DNA of 64,000 bases from Cryptomeria japonica (Eukaryota; Streptophyta; Pinopsida; Cupressales; Cupressaceae): NCBI RefSeq assembly GCF_030272615.1, contig NC_081410.1:186297619-186361618 (forward strand). Reading direction: 5' to 3'. The notes beneath the pieces are model-generated. The model ran no database searches. It saw nothing but the letters and a program-made list of their open reading frames with translations, and was not told where the DNA came from. Shown in pieces: positions 35,627-45,251 of this stretch (position 1 is the first letter of the stretch; the number at the start of each line of letters is the position of its first letter). The position numbers and the translations under genes were made by a program.

Positions 35627-36082
35627 TATGAGATTTTGCCAAGATCAAGAGGCAATGGAAAGCACAAATAAGAGAGAACAAAATAGAATGACAAGAACAA
35701 AACTATATTCTCATCAATATGCAAATGATCAACTGGATTCTTACAAATACAATGAATATAGGCCTGCTTATATAGGCAAGGCCATATGGATGTATGAGCA
35801 CACAAATATGACATGTGGCTCAATGAGAAACAAGGATAGGTAAGAAATACTAGGGATAAGTAGGAGAAATAATATAATATTCCACAAGAGGTGGATGACC
35901 CACCAAATGTGAAGTGTAACCGCAAAATAAGACCACAAAAGGTGGAATTTCTCCTACAAGCTCTATCCCTATGTGTACACTTCCCTAAGTGTCTCAAATC
36001 CAAACTACGAAGAGATGCATTATCCTAAGTTAACTTAAGTAAGTGTAATAATATCCAAAATGAATATTTATTTACACCAACA
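35627..36082 (-). repeat. Element I 3' LTR
   Basis: 456 bp. Element-orientation start TGTTGGTGTAAATAAA at 36082; terminal base pair altered (plus-strand TATGAG where the other LTR has TGTGAG). It differs from the other LTR at about 12 positions, nearly all transitions. Confidence 0.93.
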
Positions 36083-36093
36083 CCCCCCCTTAA
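36083..36093 (-). other. Element I polypurine tract
   Basis: Complement of CCCCCCCTTAA directly beside the 3' LTR: a run of seven G in element orientation. Confidence 0.75.
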
Positions 36094-37665
36094 GTGCAAC
36101 TTAGGGGAATGAAGACTCAAGTCAACAATGCAACTAAGCAATGCAAGATGGGTCCCGGCTACGAGGCCATGTTAGGTACCCATGTACAAATGCAAATGCA
36201 ATCTCCCATAAAGCGGGGAAAGAGAGAAAAACCCAATGGGAAAAAACCCTCCCCCAAAAGAGAGATGATGAATGAGAAGAACAAACTATGTCCCCCCCAT
36301 AAGAGAGAAAAAGAGACCATGAAGCTCCCCTTCAATGTCGAATCTCCTGCAAAGATGGTCCAATGATGATGACCAAAATACCTCCCCATAAGGAAGAAAG
36401 AGAGCCAATGCTGCATAAATAATGTCAAAGTGTGACAAAACCAGGTACCAAGTCGATGACAATGAATCACTCGCTGCAACAAAAAGAAGATCAGGCATGG
36501 AGACAACCTGCTATGAGCATCATCTGGATACTCAGAAATAGCAGAAATACCGGTACAATCTGAGTCTCACAGGAGCCATGCACAAATGTGTACAATCTAA
36601 GTCTCAACTAGAGCCATGCACCAAGTCTCACAAGATATTCCTAATCTACATATACAAGAGAATTACATCAAATATGTCAACAATGACAAGATACAAAGAG
36701 GTGTGGCACTTTATGATAGTGCGAGTACAACATTGCTCATGCAAGAGCATACAACATGATAGTGCAAATCTGGAAACGTGAAGATGATGCCGCCAAGAAG
36801 CCCTGTAGAATATTGCAGAAAAAGAAGCCTCTAATTGGGATGTGGCCAAGAGATATAAAGGAGCAAATCAACCCCCCCCCTAGACTGTCGGTTGGAAGCA
36901 CTGCAAGACAGGTGTGAAGTGACAAGAAATAAAAGTGTTCCCAATTTGACTTATTAAATGATGTTTGTGTTTTTAAAAGATTTTAAAAATCTAAATAAAA
37001 ACAATTATTATGCAAAAAAAACTTTACTAAAAAATAAAGAAAAAAGCGATAGCCATTTTTTTGAAAAAAAATGAAATCAAAAAAAACTTTAATAAAAATT
37101 CATTAAAGAAAAAAAAGTTTTATAAAAATGTTTTTTTTTTTTAATTATTAAAAAAACTTATTTAAAATAAATAAGAAAAAAAAACCGACCCTCAGGTAGC
37201 CTGCGGTACACGCAGGGACTACCTGTGGGCCGTAGGTTGTCTGCGGGACCCGCAGGTACCCTACGGTACTACAGGGCCTACGGGGCCGCAGGTGGCCTGC
37301 AGTCACCATAGGTACACCTGCAAGCCGCAAGTTGCCTGCGGTACATGCAAGTGGCCTGCGGGCCAATAAAGAGCACCCCCCCCCCCCCCCCAAAAAAAAA
37401 AAATTTTGCGATTTCGAAAAAAAATGAAAAAACAAAAAAACTCCCCCTTTTAATATTTAATTTTTTATTTTCTGAAAATAATTTTAAAAAAGGGGAAAAA
37501 TTAAAAAAATATTTTCAGACCTATACCTACAAGTCCGTATAGCGGGCTGGGAGGGGAAATTTTTTCAACTCGGGGTGACAGAGGCCGATTTCGATGAATT
37601 GACAGTTGATCTTGGGGTTTTTGGGCCTTCTGAGCGCAATGGCGATGACGGATTTGACCAAAAAT
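36094..37665 (-). other. Element I internal region, non-coding
   Basis: Frames here (for example 36159-36506 on -, 36094-36366 on +) show no retroviral motif. On the minus strand the region after the PBS is a leader, then A/T-rich homopolymer sequence (36950-37190 and 37380-37510), the 20-bp GC-rich minisatellite (37192-37364), and purine-rich sequence with AAAGAGAGA words (36210-36420). The PBS-proximal and tract-proximal ends could be the packaging and priming parts kept from an autonomous relative. Confidence 0.7.
37192..37364. repeat. GC-rich 20-bp minisatellite, about 8-9 units
   Basis: Units begin CAGGT or CAAGT with CCTGCGG in the middle and end in TACACG, GGGCCG or ACCCG. The first four units are exactly 20 bp; two later units are 16 and 23 bp. 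It is sharply GC-rich against A/T-rich surroundings and dense in CpG and CHG sites and short inverted words (CCTGCGGG/CCCGCAGG). Confidence 0.82.
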
Positions 37666-37677
37666 TCTCTGATACCA
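37666..37677 (-). other. Element I primer-binding site
   Basis: Minus strand TGGTATCAGAGA immediately next to the end of the 5' LTR with no gap; initiator tRNA-Met type, 11 of 12 matches to the consensus seen in A. Confidence 0.9.
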
Positions 37678-38133
37678 TGTGAGATTTTGTCAAGATCAAG
37701 AGGCAATGGAAAGCACAAATAAGAGAGAACAAAATAGAATGACAAGAACAAAACTGTATTCTCATCAATATGCAAATGATCAACTGGATTCTTACAAATA
37801 CAATGAATATAGGCCTGCTTATATAGGCAAGGCCATATGGATGTATGAGCACACAAATATGACATGTGGCTCAATAAGAAACAAGGGTAGGTAAGAAATA
37901 CTAGGGGTAGGTAGGAGAAATAATATAATATTCCACAAGAGGTGGATGACCCACCGAATGTGGAGTGTAACAGCAAAATAAGACCACAAAAGGTGGAATT
38001 TCTCCTACAAGCTCTATCCCTATGTGCACACTTCCCTAAGTGTCTCAAATCCAAACTACGAAGAGATGCATTATCCTAAGTTAACTTAAGTGAGTGTAAT
38101 AATATCCAAAATGAATATTTATTTACACCAACA
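37678..38133 (-). repeat. Element I 5' LTR
   Basis: 456 bp, element-orientation TGTTGGTG...CAAAATCTCACA. Followed on the plus strand by TSD AAACC. Confidence 0.94.
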
Positions 38134-38262
38134 AAACCTCCAAATTAGGTTATGTTAAGAATTGTTGTTCATTAAAACCTCCTAATTAGGCTATATGAAG
38201 AATTGTTGTTCATTAAAACCCTCTAATTAAACTATGTGAAGAATTGTTGTTCATTGCATGTT
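38134..38262. repeat. 41-bp tandem repeat, right part
   Basis: Three units with AATTGTTGTTCATTAAAACC then CCTAATTAGGC or CTCTAATTAAAC then TATGTGAAG; better preserved than the left part (35470-35626). The element I target site lies between AAACC and TCC inside a unit. Confidence 0.85.
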
Positions 38263-38297
38263 AAGAAATCCTGCATAAATTATTGTTTAGACTCCAT

Positions 38298-38560
38298 AAA
38301 ACCCACATGCAACAATAGATCCTCTCATAAAACCTGCATGCAACAACAAATTAGTTAAAAAAACCTTCATGCAACAATGGATTACTACAAAAAAACACAT
38401 GCAACAACAAATCAACACTTGAAACCAGCATGCAAGAACAAATTCACATATAAAACCTGCATGCAACAACAAATTAGTTCAAAAACCTGCATGCAACAAC
38501 AAATTAGCACCAAAAACCTACATGCAAGAACAATCCACACATAAAACTTGCATGAAAATA
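38298..38560. repeat. 31-bp tandem repeat, about nine units
   Basis: Each unit carries AAAACCTGCATGCAACAACA or a close variant followed by 10-12 variable bases. GCATGC is palindromic. Spacing is 29-32 bp. Distinct in sequence from the adjacent 41-bp array. Confidence 0.85.
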
Positions 38561-38822
38561 TTGACTCCCAAATCTATCAAATTTAATGTGTTCACGTCAG
38601 GTTCACTAAGAAAATGTGAAGTAGGAAATCGGAAATGAGAATCAAAAGCATTAACATTAGGCAACCACAAACCTAATTGCAAAAGAAATTAACTCCTATC
38701 ACATTCAATGAAAGAATTAAAGATAAGATGTAACCAATAAATGCAAACCAAATACAATCTCCTTCAATTGACCTCCATTGTTTTTCTTTTTCCTCCAAAT
38801 GTGGGTAAAAGCATAATGTTGT
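38561..38822. other. Unassigned sequence left of J
   Basis: No feature recognised. It ends at GTCAC, the J target site. Confidence 0.5.
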
Positions 38823-38827
38823 GTCAC

Positions 38828-40029
38828 TGGTGCAGAGGCACCTAAGCACACAAGCATACTAGGAGGTCAAAAGTCATAATATGAACAATTTATTGTATTT
38901 GAGTCATTCATAATGTATTAAGGTTATTTGAGTCAATTGAATCATAATATGTAAGTCTAAATGAGCCATTTTTTCCAAAGATATCATATTTGGTCCATAT
39001 TGAAGTTTTAAAAGTGTCCATGTAAGAGTTAGAGTTATTTATGTCAAAAATTGTAAAAAATTGCAAAGTTGCAATATTGCCAAAAAGTGCAACAAAAGTG
39101 TAAAATGAAATCCATTGGTTATGAGGTGGTTGGAGTAGTTATAAAGGAGTTTTGAATGGTCTATAAAACCATGTTTGGTCGAAATCAAGAAGGTAGATCA
39201 GTTTGGAGGGGATTTGACAAAGATTATCCATCAAACCCTCAAACTATCATGAGGTTTTAAGGAATCTATGGCTGTCATAGATCCATGGAGGATCACATTT
39301 GGTGTAATTTTGTATGTAGATGTTATTTAATAATAGATTAATGAAATATCTTTCAAATGAATCATTTCTTATTCATTTTTGTGGAGTATTTGGCAAGATA
39401 TATTTGTTTTTACAATAATTGTCAAAACCCTGCCAAGGGTTACCCGCTTTTGGGAAAATGATCATAACTTTTGATTTAACCGTTAGATCTGGCTGAAATT
39501 TGGAGAGAACTTGTTTAACTTAGAAATATAAGTTATGACTAAAGAGATTGTCTTTATAATAAATATGTAAAATTTTATTGATGACAGTTTGTTACAGTTC
39601 ATCGTGAAAGGCAGACTGGTGAAGGCAGCAATAGTCCGGTTGCAGCATTTGGTGTGGTCACATGAGGAATATTAATGAAGAACGACTATATGTGTTGGAA
39701 AGGTATCTGAATCTTCTTTCCAATTTTTTTTGTCTTACTTAATTTGGTTACGAATTGAATATTTTGTGATTATTTTGGTGAAAACAGTTTTTAAAGGATG
39801 AAACCCTGAACTAGGGTATTCCATGGCAAATAAGAATTTGTTCTCTCATGTTATGGTGAATTTTATGATCTAAAATATTAAATGAATGTTTGTAGGGATG
39901 TAATATAACCTTTTAAATTGGTTTGGAGTTGAGAAGAGTGATTGATCTTTTTATATGCACCTCTTGATTCAAGTTTAAAGTCTACCCTTGAATGAAGGTT
40001 TTATGGTTTGTGATAGATGCTCTGCATCA
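38828..40029 (+). repeat. Element J LTR1
   Basis: 1202 bp, begins TGGTGCAGAGGCACC (itself a small inverted repeat) and ends CTCTGCATCA. A TATAAAA candidate TATA box lies at 39162-39168. Unlike the other LTRs it lacks the U3 box and terminal C-run. Confidence 0.9.
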
Positions 40030-40032
40030 AAT

Positions 40033-40044
40033 TGGTACCAAAGC
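40033..40044 (+). other. Element J primer-binding site (decayed)
   Basis: TGGTACCAAAGC, two mismatches to TGGTATCAGAGC, three bases after LTR1. LTR3 has TGGTATTAGAGC at the equivalent place on the minus strand (42823-42812). Confidence 0.75.
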
Positions 40045-40855
40045 CCAACAAAAGGTCTAGGTTTGGAAAGTTGTTAGTTTTTTTGTGGATAGAACGTCAA
40101 GGGAGGCAATCCACATATTTGTTTTGTGTTTGTGTTGTGTTTGGTTGCAGGTGTTGGATCCACCTAACTGCAGAGGAACAGGTTGCGGAGAGAACCTGGT
40201 TGTGGTTGCCAAAAGACTAGGGAGAGAGGAAAAAGAGACTCCTAGGTGAGGAAAAGGAAGTGTCAATTTGTGTGGATGCTTGAGGAACACCTTGAGTTGT
40301 AGCCATTGGATACTCCATGGATGGGAGTAGTTGAGAGGATGATTAACTTTTTGAAATTGGTATCAGAGCTAGAAGAGCATGTGTGTGTGGGTAGAGCGCC
40401 GAAGGAGGCAATCCACACCAGGACCTAGCCATGAAGGATTTGTTACTTGGTTTTTGCTGATGATTTTTTGGTTGCAAGGTGCTTGTCCATATAGTTGCAA
40501 GAAGGTAGACTAGGAAGGTCTGTCAAGGGCCAAAGGGGTGGTCCAGGGCCATGGAATGGTCCATTGATTGCCAAAAGACTAGGGAGAGAGGCAAAGAGGA
40601 GAACTCCTAGGTGAGGCACAAAGGTTGTTGGTGATGTGATGTAGCATGGAGAGGTGGACTTATGGTTGGTATAAGCACTTGGATGGCAGCCATTACAAAC
40701 TCCATTGGTAGGAGTCACAAAGAGATTATTTAAGAAGGGAGCATCAGCATAAAGAGGCATAAATAGATAAAGATGAAGACAAAGGTGAAAATTTTCCATG
40801 CAGGTCATTGTACCCACGTTTCCAAGGGACTTGGAAACTTTCAAGGTCGGAAGTA
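40045..40855 (+). other. Element J internal region (+), internally duplicated, non-coding
   Basis: Two diverged tandem units. Unit one (40030-40345) has GGAGGCAATCCACA, then GCCAAAAGACTAGGGAGAGA and CTCCTAGGTGAGG. Unit two (40350-40700) repeats these in the same order and opens with a perfect TGGTATCAGAGC (40358-40369). The remaining part to 40855 has no duplicate. Frames such as 40443-40886 (-) lack any domain and are not preserved in the inverted arm, so no protein is proposed. A weak purine stretch precedes LTR2. Confidence 0.7.
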
Positions 40856-42058
40856 TGGTGCAAAAGTGACCTAAGCACACAAGCATACCAGGAGGTCAAA
40901 AGTCATAATATGAACAATTTATTGTATTTGAGTCATTCATAATGTATTAAGGTTATTTGAGTCAATTGAATCATAATATGTAAGGATAAATGATCCATTT
41001 TTTCCAAATATATCATAATTGGTCCATATTGAAGTTTTAAAAGTGTCCATGTAAGAGTTAGAGTCATTTATGTCAAAAATTGTAAAAATTGCAAAGTTGC
41101 AATATTGCCAAAAAGTGCAACAAAAGTGTAAAAATGAAATCCATTGGTTATGAGGTGGTTGGATTAGTTAGAAAGGAGTTTTAAATGGTTTATAAAACCA
41201 TTTTTTGTCAAAATCAAGAATGTAAATCAGTTTGGAGGGGATTTGACAAAGATTATCCATCAAACCTTCAAACTGTCATGAGGTTTTAAGGAATCTATGG
41301 CTGTCATAGATCCATGGAGGATCAAATTTGGTGTAATTTTATATGTAGATGTTATTCAATTATATATTAATGAAATATATTTCAGATGATTCCTTTCTTA
41401 TTCATTTTTGTGGAGTAATTGGCAAGATATGTTTGTTTTTACAATAATTGTCAAAACCCTGCCAAGGGTTACCTGCTTTTGGGAAAATGATCATAACTTT
41501 TGATTTAACCGTTAGATCTATCTGAAATTTGGAGAGAACTTGTTTAACTCAGTAATCTAAGTTATGACCGAAGAGATTGTCTTTATAAGAAATATGTAAA
41601 ATTTTATTGATGACTTTTTGTTACAGTTCATGGTGAAAGGCAGACTGGTGAAGGCAGCAACAGTTCAGTTGCAGCATTTCATATGGTCACATGAGGAATA
41701 TTAATGAAGAAAGACAATATGTTTTGGAAAGGTATCTGAATCTTATTTCCAATTTTTTTTGTCTTACTTAATTTGGTTACGAATTGAATATTTTGTGATT
41801 ATTTTGGTGAAAACAGTTTTTAAAGGATGAAACCCTGAACTAGGGTATTCCATGGCAAATAAGAATTTGTTCTCTCATGTTATGGTGAATTTTATGATCT
41901 TAAATATTTAATGAAGGTTTTTAGGGATGTAATATAACCTTTTAAATTGGTTTGGAGTTGAGAAGAGTGATTGATCTTTTTATATGCACCTCTTGATTCA
42001 AGTTTAAAGTCTACCCTTGAATGAAGGTTTTATGGTTTGTGATAGATGCTCTGCATCA
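40856..42058 (+). repeat. Element J LTR2 (central, in the palindrome spacer)
   Basis: 1203 bp, same orientation as LTR1. It starts TGGTGCAAAAGTGACC (diverged end) and ends CTCTGCATCA. It is followed by AATTGGTAT, the first bases expected after a 5' LTR, and then abruptly by the reversed internal sequence at 42068. It therefore looks like a 3' LTR for the left half and a 5' LTR for the right half. Confidence 0.9.
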
Positions 42059-42067
42059 AATTGGTAT

Positions 42068-42811
42068 AAAATTTTCACCTTTGTTTTCATCTTTATCTCT
42101 TTATGCCTCTTTATGCTGCTACTTCCTTCTTAAACAATCTCTTTGTGAATCCTACCAATGGAGTTTGTAGTGTCTGCCATCCAAGTGCTTATACCAACCA
42201 TAAGTCCACCTCTCCATACTGCATCACATCACCAACAACCTTTGTGCCTCACCTAGGAGTTCTCCTCTTTGCCTCTCTCCCTAGTCATTTGGCAATCAAT
42301 GGACCATTCCATGGCCCTGGACCATCCCTTTGGCCCTTGACAGACCTTCCTTGTCTGCCTTCTTGCAGCTAGATGGACGAGCACGTTGCAACCAAAAACT
42401 CATCAGCAAAAACCAAATAACAAATCCTTCATGGCTAGGTCCTGGTGTGGATTGCCTCCTTCGACGCTCTACACACACACACATGCTCTTCTAGCTCTGA
42501 TACCAATTTCAAAAAGTTAATCATCCTCTCAACTACTCCCATCCAAGGAGTATCCAATGGTTGCAACTCAAGGTGTTCCTCAGGCATCCACACAAACTCA
42601 CACTTCCTTTTCCTCACCTAGGAGTCTCTTTTTCCTCTCTCCCTAGTCTTTTGGCAACCACAACTAGGTTCTCTCTGCAACCTGTTCCTCTGCAGTTAGG
42701 TGGATCCAACACCTGCAACCAAACACAACACAAACACAAAACAACTATGTGGATTTCTTCCCTCAACATTCTATCCACAAAACATCTTTCCAAACCTACA
42801 CCTTTTGATGG
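42068..42811 (-). other. Element J inverted internal region
   Basis: Reverse complement of about 40045-40795, including both duplicated units and the second TGGTATCAGAGC (42505-42494, minus). It lacks the last 60 bp next to the missing purine tract. The junction with LTR2 falls at AAAATTTTCACC. Confidence 0.88.
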
Positions 42812-42827
42812 GCTCTAATACCAATTT

Positions 42828-44028
42828 GATGCAGAGCACCTATCACAAACCATAAAACCTTCATTCAAGGGTAGACTTTAAACTTGAACCAAGAGGTGCA
42901 TATAAAAAGATCAATCACTCTTCTCAACTCCAAACCAATTTAAAAGGTTATATTACATCCCTACAAACCTTCATTCAATATTTCAGATCATAAAATTCAC
43001 CATAACATGATAGAACAAATTCTTATTTGCCATGGAATACCCTAGTTCAGGGTTTCATCCTTTAAAAACTGTTTTCACCAAAATAATCACAAAATATTTA
43101 ATTCGTAACCAAATTAAGTAAGACAAAAAAAATTGGAAAGAAGATTCAGATACCTTTCCAACACATATATTCTTTCTTCATTAATATTCCTCATGTGACC
43201 ACACCAAATGCTGCAACCGGACTATTGCTGCCTTCACCAGTCTGCCTTTCACCATGAACTATAACAAACAGTCATCAATAAAATTTTACATATTCCTTAT
43301 AAAGACAATCTCTTCAGTCATAACTTATATTACTGAGTTGAACAAGTTCTCTCCAAATTTCAGCCAGATCTAACGGTTAAATCAAAAGTTATGATCATTT
43401 TCCCAAAAGCGGGTAACCCTTGGCAGGGTTTTGACAATTATTGTAAAAACAAACATATCTTGCCAAATACTCCACAAAAATGAATAAGAAAATATTCATC
43501 TGAAATATATTTCATTAATCTATCATTAAATAACATCTACATACAAAATTACACCAAATGTGATCCTCCATGGATCTGTGGCAGTAATAGATTCCTTAAA
43601 ATCTCATGACAGTTTGAGGGTTTGATGGATAATCTTTGTCAAATTCCCTCCAAATTGATCTACCTTCTTGATTTCGACCAAACATGGTTTTATAAACCAT
43701 TTCCAACTCCTTTCTAACTACTTCAACCACCTCATAACCAATGGATTTCATTTTTACACTTTTGTTGCACTTTTTGGCAATATTGCAACTTTGCAATTTT
43801 TACAATTTTTGACATAAATGACTCTAACTCTTACATGGACACTTTTAAAACTTCAATATGGACCAAATATGATATCTTTGGAAAAAATGGCTCATTTAGC
43901 CTTACATATTATGATTCAATTGACTCAAATAACCTTAATACATTATGAATGACTCAAATACAATAAATTGTTCATATTATGACTTTTGACCTCCTGGTAT
44001 ACTTGTGTGCTTAGGTGCCTCTGCACCA
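42828..44028 (-). repeat. Element J LTR3 (inverted)
   Basis: 1201 bp, minus orientation, TGGTGCAGAGGCACC at the outer end (44028) and CTCTGCATCA at the inner end, followed by PBS TGGTATTAGAGC. The outer end is nearly identical to LTR1, as expected for two ends of one integrated molecule. Confidence 0.92.
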
Positions 44029-44033
44029 GTCAC

Positions 44034-44812
44034 ACTTTTATAAAGGAACCTGCCAACGCAACTAAAATTGTAAAACTTCGATCGCATAAAACTGGCATTT
44101 CTAAATTAAATTTTGAAATGATGTAAACTAATCAAATGTAAAAATATGAATGAAATTTATGTCTGTTATTTTTATAAAAAAATTAAGAAAAAAATTGATA
44201 TTTTTTTATAAATTCAAAGACGGATTTTTCATTGCTGAAAAAATGTTGAAATTCAAGGGTTCTAGTCGACGTCACCAAAAAAAATGAAAACAAACTTATT
44301 TTTTTCTATTTGTTTTTGCAAATAGAGAACATATATATGCAATGTTAAAAAATTAAAAAAATAAAAAATTGATGTATATTTTTCTCATTATAATATTTTG
44401 AAGTCCAACATAGCTAAATTTGACAATTTTCATTTAGCGTCACCTTTTGACTATTAAATTTATCATTAACCAAAAAAAAAATTACCCCTTTTGAGAAGAT
44501 TCTCTCATCTAGTGAAAAATTATTTTTGTAATTTTTTAAATATCATTTAATATTTTTTATTTAATTTCTAATCAACCTCTTTTTTAACTTTAAAAAGCTA
44601 CTCGCAATTTTTAATTAATAAAAAATATTAAAATTAATCAAAATACTAAAAAAATTATATGTTTAGATTCATGACTTCAAGCTCTACAAAAGGGTATTTT
44701 TCGATTTTTGTAAAAAAATATTCTGCTTGAAGAAAAATTGAGCAAAAGTGAAAAGTTTTAGAAATACAAAGTTTTTCACCTTTTTTTGTGCCACATCACA
44801 TGACACATAGGA
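44034..44812. other. AT-rich unassigned sequence
   Basis: Very A/T-rich with homopolymer runs (44180-44770) and no gene or element end recognised. Confidence 0.5.
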
Positions 44813-45062
44813 TAGTCCGATCGAACTCAGTCTGGACGGACTACCCTTATTTCAAACTTTAAAAAAAGATTTGAATTTTTTTGAATGGACTCATTTGAAC
44901 TAAGGGAGTCTGGCCGAACTGAGTCCAGATGGACTCCCAGTGCCATTTCGACCCCACGTGGCCCAGGGGTAGTCCGACTGGACTCCCAGTGCCATTTTGG
45001 TGCCACGTAGGTGTCATGCGACCGAGGGGTAGTCCAGTCGAACTCAATTCAACTGGACTACC
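44813..45062. repeat. Cluster of palindromic TAGTCC...GGACTA motifs
   Basis: At least four imperfect inverted repeats about 31 bp long: 44813-44843 (TAGTCCG...CGGACTA), about 44906-44936 (GAGTC...GACTC), 44970-44987 (TAGTCCGACTGGACTC), and 45031-45061 (TAGTCCAGT...ACTGGACTA). Direct repeats of GACTCCCAGTGCCATTT sit between them (44931 and 44981). More GC-rich than the flanks. Origin unknown; it may be part of an old LTR. Confidence 0.7.
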
Positions 45063-45251
45063 CTCAGTTGGCCCAAAGTGTGACATAGCTCCATGCTTAT
45101 ACCCATGTGTTGTGGCTATCACCTACAAAATGCAAGTGTGATAGAAGCAAGATGATCGCAAAATCACCAGCATGAGGATACTTGAGATGTGGTTGAAAAA
45201 TATTGATGAAAAAGACCAATTTATAGAGAAATTGGTGAAATCGTAAAATAA
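45063..45251. other. Unassigned sequence left of F
   Basis: No feature recognised. It ends at the F LTR start, with AATAA as the presumptive left target duplication that cannot be checked. Confidence 0.45.

Larger units (their letters stand above)
35627..38133 (-). mobile_element. Element I: non-autonomous LTR retroelement
   Basis: 2507 bp with two 456-bp LTRs, PBS, polypurine tract and perfect TSD AAACC (35622-35626 and 38134-38138). Only 1595 bp lie between the LTRs and no gag or pol similarity is visible, so it fits LARD/TRIM-like elements mobilised in trans. Orientation is minus (PBS next to the right LTR, purine tract next to the left LTR). It contains a GC-rich 20-bp minisatellite and long A/T homopolymer-rich stretches. 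Confidence 0.93.
38828..44028. mobile_element. Element J: palindromic three-LTR composite
   Basis: 5201-bp insertion with perfect TSD GTCAC (38823-38827 and 44029-44033). Order: LTR1(+) 38828-40029, PBS, internal(+) 40030-40855, LTR2(+) 40856-42058, then AATTGGTAT (the start of a PBS), then internal inverted 42068-42811, PBS(-), LTR3(-) 42828-44028. Arms 38828-40795 and 42068-44028 are inverted copies about 1.96 kb long; the spacer is 1.27 kb. Both outer ends are the same LTR end, so the TSD flanks the whole structure as one integration. No gag or pol motif is visible. A template-switched or self-integrated cDNA that then integrated is the simplest reading; nesting plus rearrangement is the alternative. 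Confidence 0.9.

Noticed and set aside
37527-38054. 175-codon minus frame over the element I 5' LTR
   Set aside because: The same frame in the other LTR is shorter and lies in non-coding LTR sequence; Cys/His-rich look is compositional.
38298-38560. CRISPR-like array
   Set aside because: Repeats are degenerate, spacers are 10-12 bp and also similar, and the context is a plant nuclear genome; it is a plain tandem repeat.
40443-40886. 147-codon minus frame in J internal region
   Set aside because: It runs into LTR2, is not preserved as one frame in the inverted arm (42103-42372 only), and has no domain.
43596-43796. 66-codon open frame in LTR3 of J
   Set aside because: The matching positions in LTR1 and LTR2 carry stops, and the frame overlaps the TATAAAA promoter candidate, so it is chance.
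38828-44028. Two independent insertions of the J family side by side
   Set aside because: There is no target duplication at the LTR2 right edge, and the only perfect duplication flanks the outer ends; three LTRs with one missing inner end do not fit two normal insertions.
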